From positions 1 to 9,760 of the forward strand of contig CAZZDA010000044.1 in the NCBI GenBank assembly GCA_964652585.1: 9,760 nt of DNA, in the 5' to 3' direction. The position numbers and the translations under genes were made by a program. This stretch comes from CAZZDA01 sp964652585 (GTDB lineage: Bacteria; Patescibacteriota; Patescibacteriia; UBA1544). Positions 1-6,785 of this stretch are shown in pieces (positions within the stretch are counted from its first letter, which is position 1; the number at the start of each line of letters is the position of its first letter). The notes below the pieces were generated by a model. It was given only the letters and a program-made list of their open reading frames with translations. It ran no database searches and was not told the origin of the DNA.

Positions 1-59
1 ATGAAAACACCTGCTGAATTTGCCTCAATGTCGCATTTGACATGAGAGAGAACGAATTC

Positions 60-88
60 TTGACAATATATCACTTGTATGTTACAAT
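60..88 (+). promoter_or_regulatory. Strong extended -10 promoter for the TM/lipoprotein gene pair
   Basis: A perfect -35 TTGACA lies at 60-65, followed by a 17-nt spacer and a -10 TACAAT at 83-88. TG at 80-81 one base before the -10 makes it an extended -10. Transcription would start near 95 and give a leader of about 130 nt before the start codon at 225. A second TTGACA at 37-42 lies 23 bp upstream but has no convincing -10 at the right distance. Confidence 0.8.
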
Positions 89-94
89 CTTCTT

Positions 95-224
95 TCGTGC
101 TCTTTAGGTTCATTGAAGGCAGATCTACAAATTTCATCAACCAGCTGAGGAGGGAAGATAGAAGATGTAGGAAATGGAGTGTTTTGGAGTGGTAATTTTT
201 CAACCCGAGATGGAGGAAGTGGTC
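95..224 (+). other. Leader with an SD-preceded AUG-UAG start-stop pair
   Basis: This stretch lies between the promoter and the first gene. It contains an excellent Shine-Dalgarno (AGGAGG at 148-153) placed 11 nt before ATG 165-167, which is followed at once by the stop TAG 168-170. A further ATG at 174 is in frame with the downstream gene but has no properly spaced ribosome site. A second good site (GGAGG at 212-216) serves ATG 225. To the left, positions 1-45 read as 14 open codons ending in TGA, which could be the tail of an upstream gene cut by the window edge; this is too short to call. Confidence 0.4.
121..128 (+). repeat. Left copy of an 8-bp direct repeat bracketing the TM/lipoprotein pair
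   Basis: AGATCTAC occurs here and again at 1155-1162, overlapping the lipoprotein stop codon. The two copies bracket the GC-richer gene pair in direct orientation. Eight bases is short enough for coincidence, and no integrase or transposase is present. Confidence 0.25.
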
Positions 225-572
225 ATGAACGATTATCGCAGTGGAGTTCGTGAAGTGGCAGGAGAAACTCATTGGACGTTTTGGCGTATCTTGCCGATCG
301 TCTTGCTCATCATTGTGGTTCTGTCAGCCATTGGTTTCAGCCTGAACAGCCTCGGGCTGTTCGGTCGGACAGTCGTCGAACGCAAGGTATTCGAGCAGTC
401 CTATCAGCGGAGTGAGGCGTTAAAGTCTCAAATCGCTACCGATGAGGCGACACTCGCCGAGATCAAGCGGAAGCTGTTGAACCCTAACCTTGATGCGAAC
501 ACACGACACAATTTGGAAGCTCAAGCTTCCGCGGCACGGATTCGCATCGAAACCACGAGGAGGAAGCAGTAA
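225..572 (+). CDS. Small single-pass membrane protein with charged helical tail
   Basis: This is a 115-residue protein I cannot assign to a named family. A short cytoplasmic N-terminus (about residues 1-20) is followed by one hydrophobic segment (about 21-42). The remaining 70 residues are highly charged and alanine/glutamate-rich, predicted helical and probably coiled coil, and would lie outside the membrane. The frame could be opened earlier at ATG 174, but ATG 225 is preferred because GGAGG sits 8 nt upstream and the 17 extra residues look like translated leader. Its TAA stop overlaps the ATG of the following lipoprotein gene (TAATG), so the two are almost certainly translationally coupled and may act together at the cell surface. 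GC content is visibly higher than in the pump genes downstream. Confidence 0.75.
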   Translation: MNDYRSGVREVAGETHWTFWRILPIVLLIIVVLSAIGFSLNSLGLFGRTVVERKVFEQSYQRSEALKSQIATDEATLAEIKRKLLNPNLDANTRHNLEAQASAARIRIETTRRKQ

Positions 573-1156
573 TGAAGAATACTTACATACTCATCGGCAC
601 CATCATCATGATCGTCGTTACCTCGCTTGCTGGGTGCGACAAGAACGAGAGTGTGGAAACGCGTGACGCAAAACGTGTTCAGCAACAGCAGTCGCAGTAC
701 GAAAAGGGTCAGCCAATTCCGGCGTTCGATTGGTCGCTGGAGCGCCATCTGGTCATCGAGCTCTACAAGGTTCGTAACCAGAAGGCGGCGACTCACTCCG
801 TCTGGCGTTCTGACCGTGGGCTCGTTGAGGGTGACTGCCCTTCATACGGCTACGGCATCCCGTATGACACGAGTCTCACAAACCCACTTTCTCCAATAGT
901 TCACGGATGGAACCCATACGGTGGTGACATCTGGAATGAAGAAAGTCAGGTTGTTGAACAGTCAGAGCCGAATGGTGTTTTTGCCAGCAAAAACACAGCA
1001 GCAACCTGGGTGCTGTGTCTCGGCGAAGCCGGAAATATCGAACCGGTGTACGTGGAAACGAAAGTGACCGTGTATCCAGGTCCGGTCAAGGTGGATTATG
1101 ACAAGAACCGTGTCACAAGAAGTGGTGCTGCTACAGTGCTGATTCAGAAGCAGTAG
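572..1156 (+). CDS. Predicted lipoprotein of unknown function
   Basis: This is a 194-residue protein. A basic N-terminus (MKN) and a hydrophobic stretch (residues 4-18) end in a lipobox L19-A20-G21-C22, so it should be processed by signal peptidase II and lipidated at Cys22. A Q/K/E-rich linker (about 23-50) precedes a compact domain rich in W, Y, G and P (about 50-194). Two further cysteines (C89 in a GDCPS context, C149 in WVLC) could form a disulfide. I recognise no enzyme motif. The ATG overlaps the stop of the upstream membrane-protein gene. The pair shares one promoter, and a strong terminator follows 20 nt after the stop. The arrangement loosely recalls phage spanin pairs, but this lipoprotein is much larger than a typical Rz1-type partner and no phage gene lies nearby. 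Confidence 0.8.
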   Translation: MKNTYILIGTIIMIVVTSLAGCDKNESVETRDAKRVQQQQSQYEKGQPIPAFDWSLERHLVIELYKVRNQKAATHSVWRSDRGLVEGDCPSYGYGIPYDTSLTNPLSPIVHGWNPYGGDIWNEESQVVEQSEPNGVFASKNTAATWVLCLGEAGNIEPVYVETKVTVYPGPVKVDYDKNRVTRSGAATVLIQKQ

Positions 1157-1162
1157 ATCTAC
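1155..1162 (+). repeat. Right copy of the 8-bp direct repeat
   Basis: This is the second AGATCTAC, matching 121-128. It lies at the 3' end of the lipoprotein gene, just before the terminator stem. Confidence 0.25.
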
Positions 1163-1176
1163 GGCAGTACAACACC

Positions 1177-1212
1177 ACGGATGGGGTCTAGGATTGATCT
1201 CATCCGTTTTTT
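1177..1212 (+). terminator. Intrinsic terminator after the lipoprotein gene
   Basis: A 12-bp stem pairs 1177-1188 with 1196-1207 (two G-T wobbles) around a 7-nt loop. It is followed directly by six T residues at 1207-1212. It ends the TM/lipoprotein transcript and insulates it from the efflux operon. Confidence 0.85.
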
Positions 1213-1251
1213 ATTTACTTACCTATTTTTGATATCTAACCCCTTGATTAT

Positions 1252-1279
1252 TTGACTTTTACTGTATATATGCTACAGT
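1252..1279 (+). promoter_or_regulatory. Promoter of the efflux operon
   Basis: TTGACT at 1252-1257 and TACAGT at 1274-1279 are separated by 16 nt. TG at 1271-1272 gives an extended -10. It lies between the upstream terminator and the adaptor gene and leaves a leader of roughly 85 nt. Confidence 0.6.
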
Positions 1280-1330
1280 GACGGGTCATAATAAATTAAT
1301 TTTAACCCTCATCTACTGTCCTGACGGACA

Positions 1331-1351
1331 TCTTCTCCCAACAGGAGAAGA
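1331..1351 (+). promoter_or_regulatory. Leader hairpin upstream of the adaptor gene
   Basis: TCTTCTCC (1331-1338) pairs perfectly with GGAGAAGA (1344-1351) around a 5-nt loop. The 3' arm holds a Shine-Dalgarno-like AGGAG (1343-1347). That motif is 25 nt from ATG 1373, too far to be its ribosome site; the nearer GAGGTG at 1356-1361 is more likely. No T-run follows, so this is not a terminator. A regulatory role is possible but not shown. Confidence 0.35.
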
Positions 1352-1372
1352 AATAGAGGTGTCATTATTCTT

Positions 1373-3022
1373 ATGAAAAGAAAGATAGCAATTCGTCTTG
1401 GGGTTATCGCGGTTATTCTCGTGATCATAGGAACGCTTATGATTTTACGATCAGATAAGAGTACCAATGAAGAACCGCAACAAGAGGAGGCGCGCGCAAA
1501 ACAGGTATCTACTCAAACAATTGAGAAGCAAGATTCTGTCAGCTATACACTTTCAACAAGCGGTACGGTGATCCCAAAACAATATACGCGCGTACACAGC
1601 TTAACGCCGGGAACAGTGGAGTTTCTTGTTCCGGTTGGTACGGATGTTTTTGCAGGACAGTCGCTCTATCGTTTGCGTGATGCTAATATAGAAAATAATT
1701 ACTTTAATACGCTACAGAACACCGAGCAGACGCGCATTGTTACACAAGAGCGGACTGTACAATCCGCGCTTGCGGTTGATAGCGCGCGTGCACGATTGGA
1801 TCTTGCCAAGAAAAATCTTTTCATTGTTGAAGCACAAACCGCGCAAGCGCTCACCACCACGGAAAACTCAGCAGTAGTAACGTATGCTTCTGCTTATTCC
1901 GATCTTCATCAGATACTCAATTCGCTTTCAGACGGGGTGATTGAGGAGCTCAATTATCTCTACCGAAATATAGCGACCACACACTCGCGTATTCCGACAC
2001 AAGCGGACGCACAGTTTTCCCAAGCGGTTGATGCGTTTGTAGCGCTTCCTGCTCACGCGGAAGCAGCTACACTTGAAAGCGATCTCGCTTCACTCCATAA
2101 CGCGCTCTTGATCACAAAACAGCTTACGGACACGACTGTCTTTTTACTGCAGAATGCTATTGCGGGAAATGGCGTGAACTTTCTGACAGTCGGACAACTT
2201 GAAACCGCTAAACTTTTTGCAGCGACGCATCAAGGACAGATCAATCAACATACCTCTGCGGTCATTTCATCGCTTCACGCTATCCAAAACATACAAACAA
2301 CGAACGACCTTATGCTTCTTCAAGCACAGAACCAAGTGGATCTCGCACAGATTGAATTTGATAATGTGCTCATTGGTCTTGAGAATGCTGAAAGCAGTGC
2401 GAAATTGGAGCTCAACATTGCTGAAACACAGTTTGATAATGCAAACTATAACTTTACCAATCTCACACTTGCGTCACCATTTACCGGAACGGTTCTCTCA
2501 CATCTGGTCAATCCCGGCGATCAAGTAAATGTCGGACAAGAAATTTTGGAACTGGGAGATGTTTCAGTTATAGAAATACCCATAGAAATTGACGGATCAT
2601 TTATTGATGACGTGCATATTGGAGATAGCGTCCGCATTGAAGATGCGTATGACGGCTTCATAGCGGAAATTGAACCGACAGGCAGTGTACGGAGCGGTAA
2701 AGTGGGACTCACCGTGCAAAGCGAGCAATCGGAAGATATGCTTGTCGCGGGAGAAATTGCAGAAGTGACCTTCACACTGACACATCAAGGAATTGACCTT
2801 ATGGTGATTCCCATTAAAACGGTCGCAATCGAAGATGCTGGCAACACGGTCTTGCTTGTAGTCGATAGTGTTTCGGTGAAAAGGAGAGTGATTCTAGGAG
2901 ATATCTTCGGAACGCTTGTGTCTGTTGTGGAAGGGTTGGAAGTAGGCGATCAAATTATCTTGCGTGACGGCGTATTTATATCGGAGGGAGATGAAGTAGA
3001 AATCACACAACATGGCACATAA
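1373..3022 (+). CDS. RND efflux periplasmic adaptor (HlyD/AcrA-type membrane fusion protein)
   Basis: This 549-residue adaptor links the RND permease to the outside. An N-terminal membrane anchor spans about residues 7-25. The first half of the lipoyl/barrel-sandwich domain lies at about 65-105 (PGTVEFLVPVGTDVFAGQSL), and its second half at about 365-395 (SPFTGTVLSHLVNPGDQV). The beta-barrel (about 396-480) and the membrane-proximal domain (about 480-549) follow. The roughly 260 residues between the lipoyl halves are mostly helical and rich in A, Q, L and T; this is longer than the hairpin of AcrA, so the protein exceeds the usual 350-420 residues. GAGGTG at 1356-1361 is the probable ribosome site, 11 nt before the start. 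The gene overlaps the permease start by 11 nt, which supports coupled expression. Family assignment is firm; substrate cannot be read from sequence. Confidence 0.9.
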   Translation: MKRKIAIRLGVIAVILVIIGTLMILRSDKSTNEEPQQEEARAKQVSTQTIEKQDSVSYTLSTSGTVIPKQYTRVHSLTPGTVEFLVPVGTDVFAGQSLYRLRDANIENNYFNTLQNTEQTRIVTQERTVQSALAVDSARARLDLAKKNLFIVEAQTAQALTTTENSAVVTYASAYSDLHQILNSLSDGVIEELNYLYRNIATTHSRIPTQADAQFSQAVDAFVALPAHAEAATLESDLASLHNALLITKQLTDTTVFLLQNAIAGNGVNFLTVGQLETAKLFAATHQGQINQHTSAVISSLHAIQNIQTTNDLMLLQAQNQVDLAQIEFDNVLIGLENAESSAKLELNIAETQFDNANYNFTNLTLASPFTGTVLSHLVNPGDQVNVGQEILELGDVSVIEIPIEIDGSFIDDVHIGDSVRIEDAYDGFIAEIEPTGSVRSGKVGLTVQSEQSEDMLVAGEIAEVTFTLTHQGIDLMVIPIKTVAIEDAGNTVLLVVDSVSVKRRVILGDIFGTLVSVVEGLEVGDQIILRDGVFISEGDEVEITQHGT

Positions 3023-6000
3023 AACATGGAACAATAATTTTAAATCTGTTGAGGAGGATATGAAGAACGGCTCGGAAATACAGGATGTTTCTCACCCTCA
3101 TGACTCTTTTACTGAAGAGCGTATTGCCAAAACCACGCGCGGTGTTTTTGGATTTTTTATTACCCGATCGCGTCTTACGCTACTTGTTATTTTTGCTATT
3201 ATTTTTGGTGGTGTGGTGGCACTCCTAGAGCTCCCAAGAGAGTCTGACCCCGAAGTCAAAATTCCTCTTGCGATTGTTACGACTATTTTTCCGGGTGCCA
3301 GTCCTTCCGATGTTGAGGAGTTGGTGACTGATGAAATTGAAAATAAAATAGAAGAGTTGGATGACGTGCGACTCGTTACCTCAAGTTCAGTAACAAGCCT
3401 CTCTGCCATTGTGGTTGAGTTTGAAGCGGAAGCTGATCTTGATGACAGTATACAAGAGCTCAAGAATGTAGTTGATGAGGTTATCGCACTACCTGATGAC
3501 GCTGAGAACCCTGTTGTTGAACAGATTAGGGTGAGTGATACGCCAATTGTTACCTTAAGCCTTGCGGGAAAGCTAACGGAAAACGAGTTTAAAGATTTGG
3601 CGGAAAATGTACAAGACGAACTTGAAAAGATATCCGGCGTCTCTCGCGTGTCTCTCGCCGGTGTGCGTGAGAGAGAAATATCCGTTCAAGTGGACAGAGG
3701 AGAGATTGAAAGGCTGCATATTCCTTTAGGTGCTGTGGTGGTAGCCATTCGCTCTTCCAATAGTAATACACCTCTAGGAAGTGTTACGCTGGACGCTGCA
3801 GAGTATAATATTCGGTCTGTTGCGGAGTTGGACACTATTGAGGATATTAAAAAACTTGTCGTAACCATGGTAGGTGGCACGCCCATTCTTCTTGAAGATA
3901 TTGCGGAAGTACATGACGGCTTTGTTGAGCGCTCAAGCATTTCACGCATTTCGCTTAGCGGCAAAGCTCCCGAGCCAACCGTTTCTCTGTCTGTCTTTAA
4001 AAAAACAGGCGGTAACATTTTGGATATTGTTGATACTTCCAAAGCAAGACTTGTACAACTGCAAGAGGAGGGGATTATTCCACAAAACGTTGCCATTGAA
4101 ACAAGTTCTGATTTTTCAGTATTTATCCGGAAAGATCTGAATACTTTAGGAAGAAGCGGTATACAAGCTGCGATTCTTATTTTTCTCATCATGTTTGTAG
4201 CGTTAAGTATTCGAGAAGCGTTTATCTCTTTTCTCGCAATTCCTCTCACTTTTTTTATTACTTTTTTTGTTCTTCTTCTCTACGGTTTTACGCTTAACAG
4301 TCTTACGCTCTTTGTTCTTGTACTCTCGCTTGGGCTTTTGGTTGATACATTTATTATTATTTTAGAAGGTGTATTTCATAACCTGCGTGCGGGCTACAGT
4401 GCGCAAGAAGCTGCGCTACTTTCCGTATCACATTATAAAAAACCTCTCTTTTCCGGAATCTTTACTACTATTTCAGCATTTGTGCCAATGCTGCTGGTAA
4501 GCGGAATCTTAGGAGAATTTCTGAGATTATTGCCTATCACTCTCTCCATAATACTTATCTCATCACTCTTTGTTTCATTGGTCATTGTTCCGTCTATTGC
4601 TTCAGTACTTTTGCGGAGAAAAAAAACACAAGGGCCGCCAAAAATAAGCCCCTTAGAAAAATATATCACTCTTGCGCTCATTGAAAAATACAAGAAGAGC
4701 ATGAAAGTTTTTTTGCAGAGCAAGAAAGCGATGAGAGGATTTTTGGCTGTTATGGTGATATTGTTTATATCTTCTTTTGGCATATTGGTTTCCGGTGCGG
4801 TACCGGTGGAGCTATTTCCGGAGGTGGATATTGAGTTTTCTTTTATAAATGTTGAAATGCCTATTGGCACGACTCTGGAAGATACAGACAGTGTTGTTCG
4901 TGAAGTGGAGGAAATATTACTGGAGCGCAATGATATTAAAACATTTGTATCAAGCATTGGGTCATCGATGTCTTTTGGTTTTGGCGAGGGGTCATCGAGC
5001 GGAGAGCATCTTGCTAATATCAACATAACGTTTGCTGATAAGGTGGATCGCGATCTTGCAAGTTATGAAATTAATGATGAGCTGCGAGAGGCGCTCAAAA
5101 ATATCTCCAGGGGCACCATTACCATACAAGAAATTTCGGGTGGTCCGCCAACGGGCGCGCCTGTAGAAGTACGTGTTTCCGGCAGCGACCTTCCCGTGCT
5201 AGAAGAATTAACCGCGCTCGTAACGCGCTTACTCAAAGAAACGCCCGGCACGTTTGATATAGAAGCTGATCGCGATGTGAGTCCTGCTGATATGGTATTT
5301 ACGCTAAAACAAGATGCATTAGCGCGTTCCGGTTTAAGTATAGCTGAGGTTTCCGGATTTTTACGTACGGCACTTTTTGGATTGACCGCAACGGAGGTGA
5401 CCTTTGACGGAGATGATGTGGATGTGGTCGTGAGCATGCATATGACTGATACAGACTCTATAGAAGAAATAAGCAATCTTTCGCTTATCACCAGCACCGG
5501 AGAAAGTATCAAGCTTTCTCGTGTTGCTGACTTTTCACTGGAGCCGGCGCTTGCTGCTATTCGTCATCGCGATTTTGAGCGCACCATTACCATTCGTTCA
5601 AATCTTGAGAGAGGATTCACACCGGCAAGCGTGGTGCTGCAGATAGAAGAACGGCTTAAAAGCGAGAAGGTGCCGGTTGGCTATACTATAAACTTTGGCG
5701 GAGAAGTAGAAGATATTGAACAGTCATTTTCTGAATTATGGCGCGCCATGATCGTTGCGTTACTTCTCATAGTATTTATTTTAGTGCTGCAATTTAATTC
5801 GTTTAAAAAACCTCTCGTCATTCTTTTTTCACTGCCGTTTATTCTCATTGGCGTGGTAGTCGGAATGCTTCTCTTTGGACTTCCTTTTAGTTTTTCAGTT
5901 TTCTTAGGACTTATCTCTCTCACAGGCATCGCGGTTAATGATGCTATTGTGTTGCTGGATAAGGCGGAAAGAAACCGCAAAGAACTCAATATGCTGCCAC

Positions 6001-6212
6001 AAGAGGCAATTGCATGTGCCGGGGAGACGCGTTTGCAACCCATACTTCTTACTTCTATTACCACAATCGCGGGTATTGTGCCGCTTGCCTTTGCGGATGA
6101 ATTTTGGTTTGGACTTTCCATTTCTATTGCATTCGGTCTTGCATTTACCACTATCATTCAGCTCTATATGGTGCCACTGTGGTATACGTATTTGAAAGCG
6201 GGGAAGGATTAA
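3012..6212 (+). CDS. RND-family efflux permease (AcrB/HAE-like)
   Basis: This 1066-residue inner-membrane pump has the length and duplicated layout of an RND transporter. TM1 (about 55-72) is followed by the LPRESDPEV signature and the first porter domain. A TM2-6 block (about 380-535) comes next, then a second half with its TM7 near 580-600 and TM8-12 from about 910 onward. Such pumps use proton influx to export drugs, lipids or metals with an adaptor, here the gene upstream. TM4 reads GLLVDTFIIILEG: the first relay aspartate is kept (D445), but the next position, Asp in AcrB, is Thr446; E452 is kept. TM10 reads GIAVNDAIVLLD, with N976/D977 near the place of the AcrB lysine. ATG 3012 overlaps the adaptor gene. 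ATG 3060 (residue 17), just behind GAGGAGG at 3051-3057, is an alternative start. No TolC-like gene is present here. Confidence 0.93.
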   Translation: MAHKTWNNNFKSVEEDMKNGSEIQDVSHPHDSFTEERIAKTTRGVFGFFITRSRLTLLVIFAIIFGGVVALLELPRESDPEVKIPLAIVTTIFPGASPSDVEELVTDEIENKIEELDDVRLVTSSSVTSLSAIVVEFEAEADLDDSIQELKNVVDEVIALPDDAENPVVEQIRVSDTPIVTLSLAGKLTENEFKDLAENVQDELEKISGVSRVSLAGVREREISVQVDRGEIERLHIPLGAVVVAIRSSNSNTPLGSVTLDAAEYNIRSVAELDTIEDIKKLVVTMVGGTPILLEDIAEVHDGFVERSSISRISLSGKAPEPTVSLSVFKKTGGNILDIVDTSKARLVQLQEEGIIPQNVAIETSSDFSVFIRKDLNTLGRSGIQAAILIFLIMFVALSIREAFISFLAIPLTFFITFFVLLLYGFTLNSLTLFVLVLSLGLLVDTFIIILEGVFHNLRAGYSAQEAALLSVSHYKKPLFSGIFTTISAFVPMLLVSGILGEFLRLLPITLSIILISSLFVSLVIVPSIASVLLRRKKTQGPPKISPLEKYITLALIEKYKKSMKVFLQSKKAMRGFLAVMVILFISSFGILVSGAVPVELFPEVDIEFSFINVEMPIGTTLEDTDSVVREVEEILLERNDIKTFVSSIGSSMSFGFGEGSSSGEHLANINITFADKVDRDLASYEINDELREALKNISRGTITIQEISGGPPTGAPVEVRVSGSDLPVLEELTALVTRLLKETPGTFDIEADRDVSPADMVFTLKQDALARSGLSIAEVSGFLRTALFGLTATEVTFDGDDVDVVVSMHMTDTDSIEEISNLSLITSTGESIKLSRVADFSLEPALAAIRHRDFERTITIRSNLERGFTPASVVLQIEERLKSEKVPVGYTINFGGEVEDIEQSFSELWRAMIVALLLIVFILVLQFNSFKKPLVILFSLPFILIGVVVGMLLFGLPFSFSVFLGLISLTGIAVNDAIVLLDKAERNRKELNMLPQEAIACAGETRLQPILLTSITTIAGIVPLAFADEFWFGLSISIAFGLAFTTIIQLYMVPLWYTYLKAGKD

Positions 6213-6217
6213 TTGGT

Positions 6218-6246
6218 TTGACATAACGCTGTTTTGAGCGTACAAT
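6218..6246 (+). promoter_or_regulatory. Consensus promoter upstream of the first small paralogue
   Basis: TTGACA at 6218-6223 and TACAAT at 6241-6246 are separated by exactly 17 nt. The promoter begins only 6 nt after the permease stop codon. Transcription should start near 6253, just before a terminator-like hairpin. Confidence 0.8.
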
Positions 6247-6260
6247 AACAGCACATTCCC

Positions 6261-6283
6261 ATGCCAATAAGTGGCATTTTTTT
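6261..6283 (+). terminator. Short hairpin with T-run between promoter and start codon
   Basis: ATGCCA (6261-6266) pairs with TGGCAT (6272-6277) around a 5-nt loop, followed by seven T residues (6277-6283). It can end read-through from the efflux operon. It also lies about 8 nt downstream of the expected start site of the promoter at 6218-6246, so that promoter must transcribe through it, and it may act as a leader attenuator. A 6-bp stem is weak, so efficiency is uncertain. Confidence 0.55.
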
Positions 6284-6313
6284 GTCTGTACATCGTTCTT
6301 TCGGAGGTTCATC

Positions 6314-6643
6314 ATGCCCATGCTTTCTTATGAAAAGTTGTGTTCATTACAGGAGAGATTTCGGAAAGCGCGAGATGAAAGCGCTGTATATGCAGTGGCA
6401 ACGCAGATACAAGGCCAAGAAGGTAGAATGGCGATGTTCAGTGCGCTAGCTGCATTACATCTTGACGGTAAGATGACCAAAGAGCAAGAAGCGGTTTTCG
6501 TAAAACTTGCGCAAAGAATGAGCAAGCGGCATAGGAAGGATATCAAGATCATGGAGCCGTCCGAATGCGACGATTGCTTGCCTCCAACCTACTGCTCCTT
6601 GCAGGAAGTCTATCTAGACATCTTGCGCTCCCGCATTAAGTAG
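6314..6643 (+). CDS. Small protein of unknown family (paralogue A)
   Basis: This 109-residue, mostly helical, charged protein has no signal peptide or membrane segment and is probably cytoplasmic. I do not recognise the family. GGAGG at 6303-6307 is 6 nt upstream of ATG 6314 and fixes the start. The middle (residues 42-79) and C-terminus match the next gene's product: A-x2-L-x5-MT-x4-AVF-x3-A around residues 46-66, then RK-x-I, then SLQ-x2-Y-x2-I at 95-103. A cysteine cluster (C85, C88, C94) is not shared with the paralogue, so metal binding is possible but unproven. The gene is monocistronic, with its own promoter and terminator. Confidence 0.72.
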   Translation: MPMLSYEKLCSLQERFRKARDESAVYAVATQIQGQEGRMAMFSALAALHLDGKMTKEQEAVFVKLAQRMSKRHRKDIKIMEPSECDDCLPPTYCSLQEVYLDILRSRIK

Positions 6644-6674
6644 AGTCGTGTATGTCTCAGCACACGGCTTTTTT
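6644..6674 (+). terminator. Intrinsic terminator after paralogue A
   Basis: An 8-bp stem pairs AGTCGTGT (6644-6651) with ACACGGCT (6662-6669), with one G-T wobble and a 10-nt loop. A run of six T residues follows at 6669-6674. It starts right at the stop codon of the small gene. Confidence 0.75.
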
Positions 6675-6704
6675 CTTAGTTCTAGAGCTTGTAGTGATGT
6701 ATGT

Positions 6705-6734
6705 TTGACAATGGACAGTTTTGTGTAGTAGGAT
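6705..6734 (+). promoter_or_regulatory. Probable promoter of paralogue B
   Basis: A perfect TTGACA at 6705-6710 is followed after 18 nt by TAGGAT at 6729-6734, a four-of-six match to the -10 consensus. The -35 and the position between a terminator and the next gene support it; the -10 is the weak part. Confidence 0.45.
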
Positions 6735-6785
6735 TGGCTGGGAAAGTTTATCAATCGACGTTCTTTCAATATGAGGAGATTTGGC

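Noticed and set aside
174..224. N-terminal extension of the first membrane protein from ATG 174
   Set aside because: There is no properly spaced ribosome site, the extra residues are unlike a membrane-protein N-terminus, and ATG 225 has GGAGG 8 nt upstream.
225..1156. Reading the first two genes as a phage Rz/Rz1 spanin pair
   Set aside because: The anchored helical protein plus overlapping lipoprotein is suggestive, but the lipoprotein is about 194 residues with a folded-looking domain and no holin, endolysin or other phage gene is present.
3686..4249. Long antisense reading frame (187 codons) inside the permease gene
   Set aside because: It is serine/threonine-rich without motifs, lies wholly inside a well-supported RND gene, and mirrors that gene's codon pattern. 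Similar antisense frames at 4433-5026, 5063-5512 and 5681-6157 are rejected for the same reason.
6261..6449. 62-codon frame starting at ATG 6261
   Set aside because: It starts inside the terminator-like hairpin, has no ribosome site, and overlaps paralogue A in another frame.
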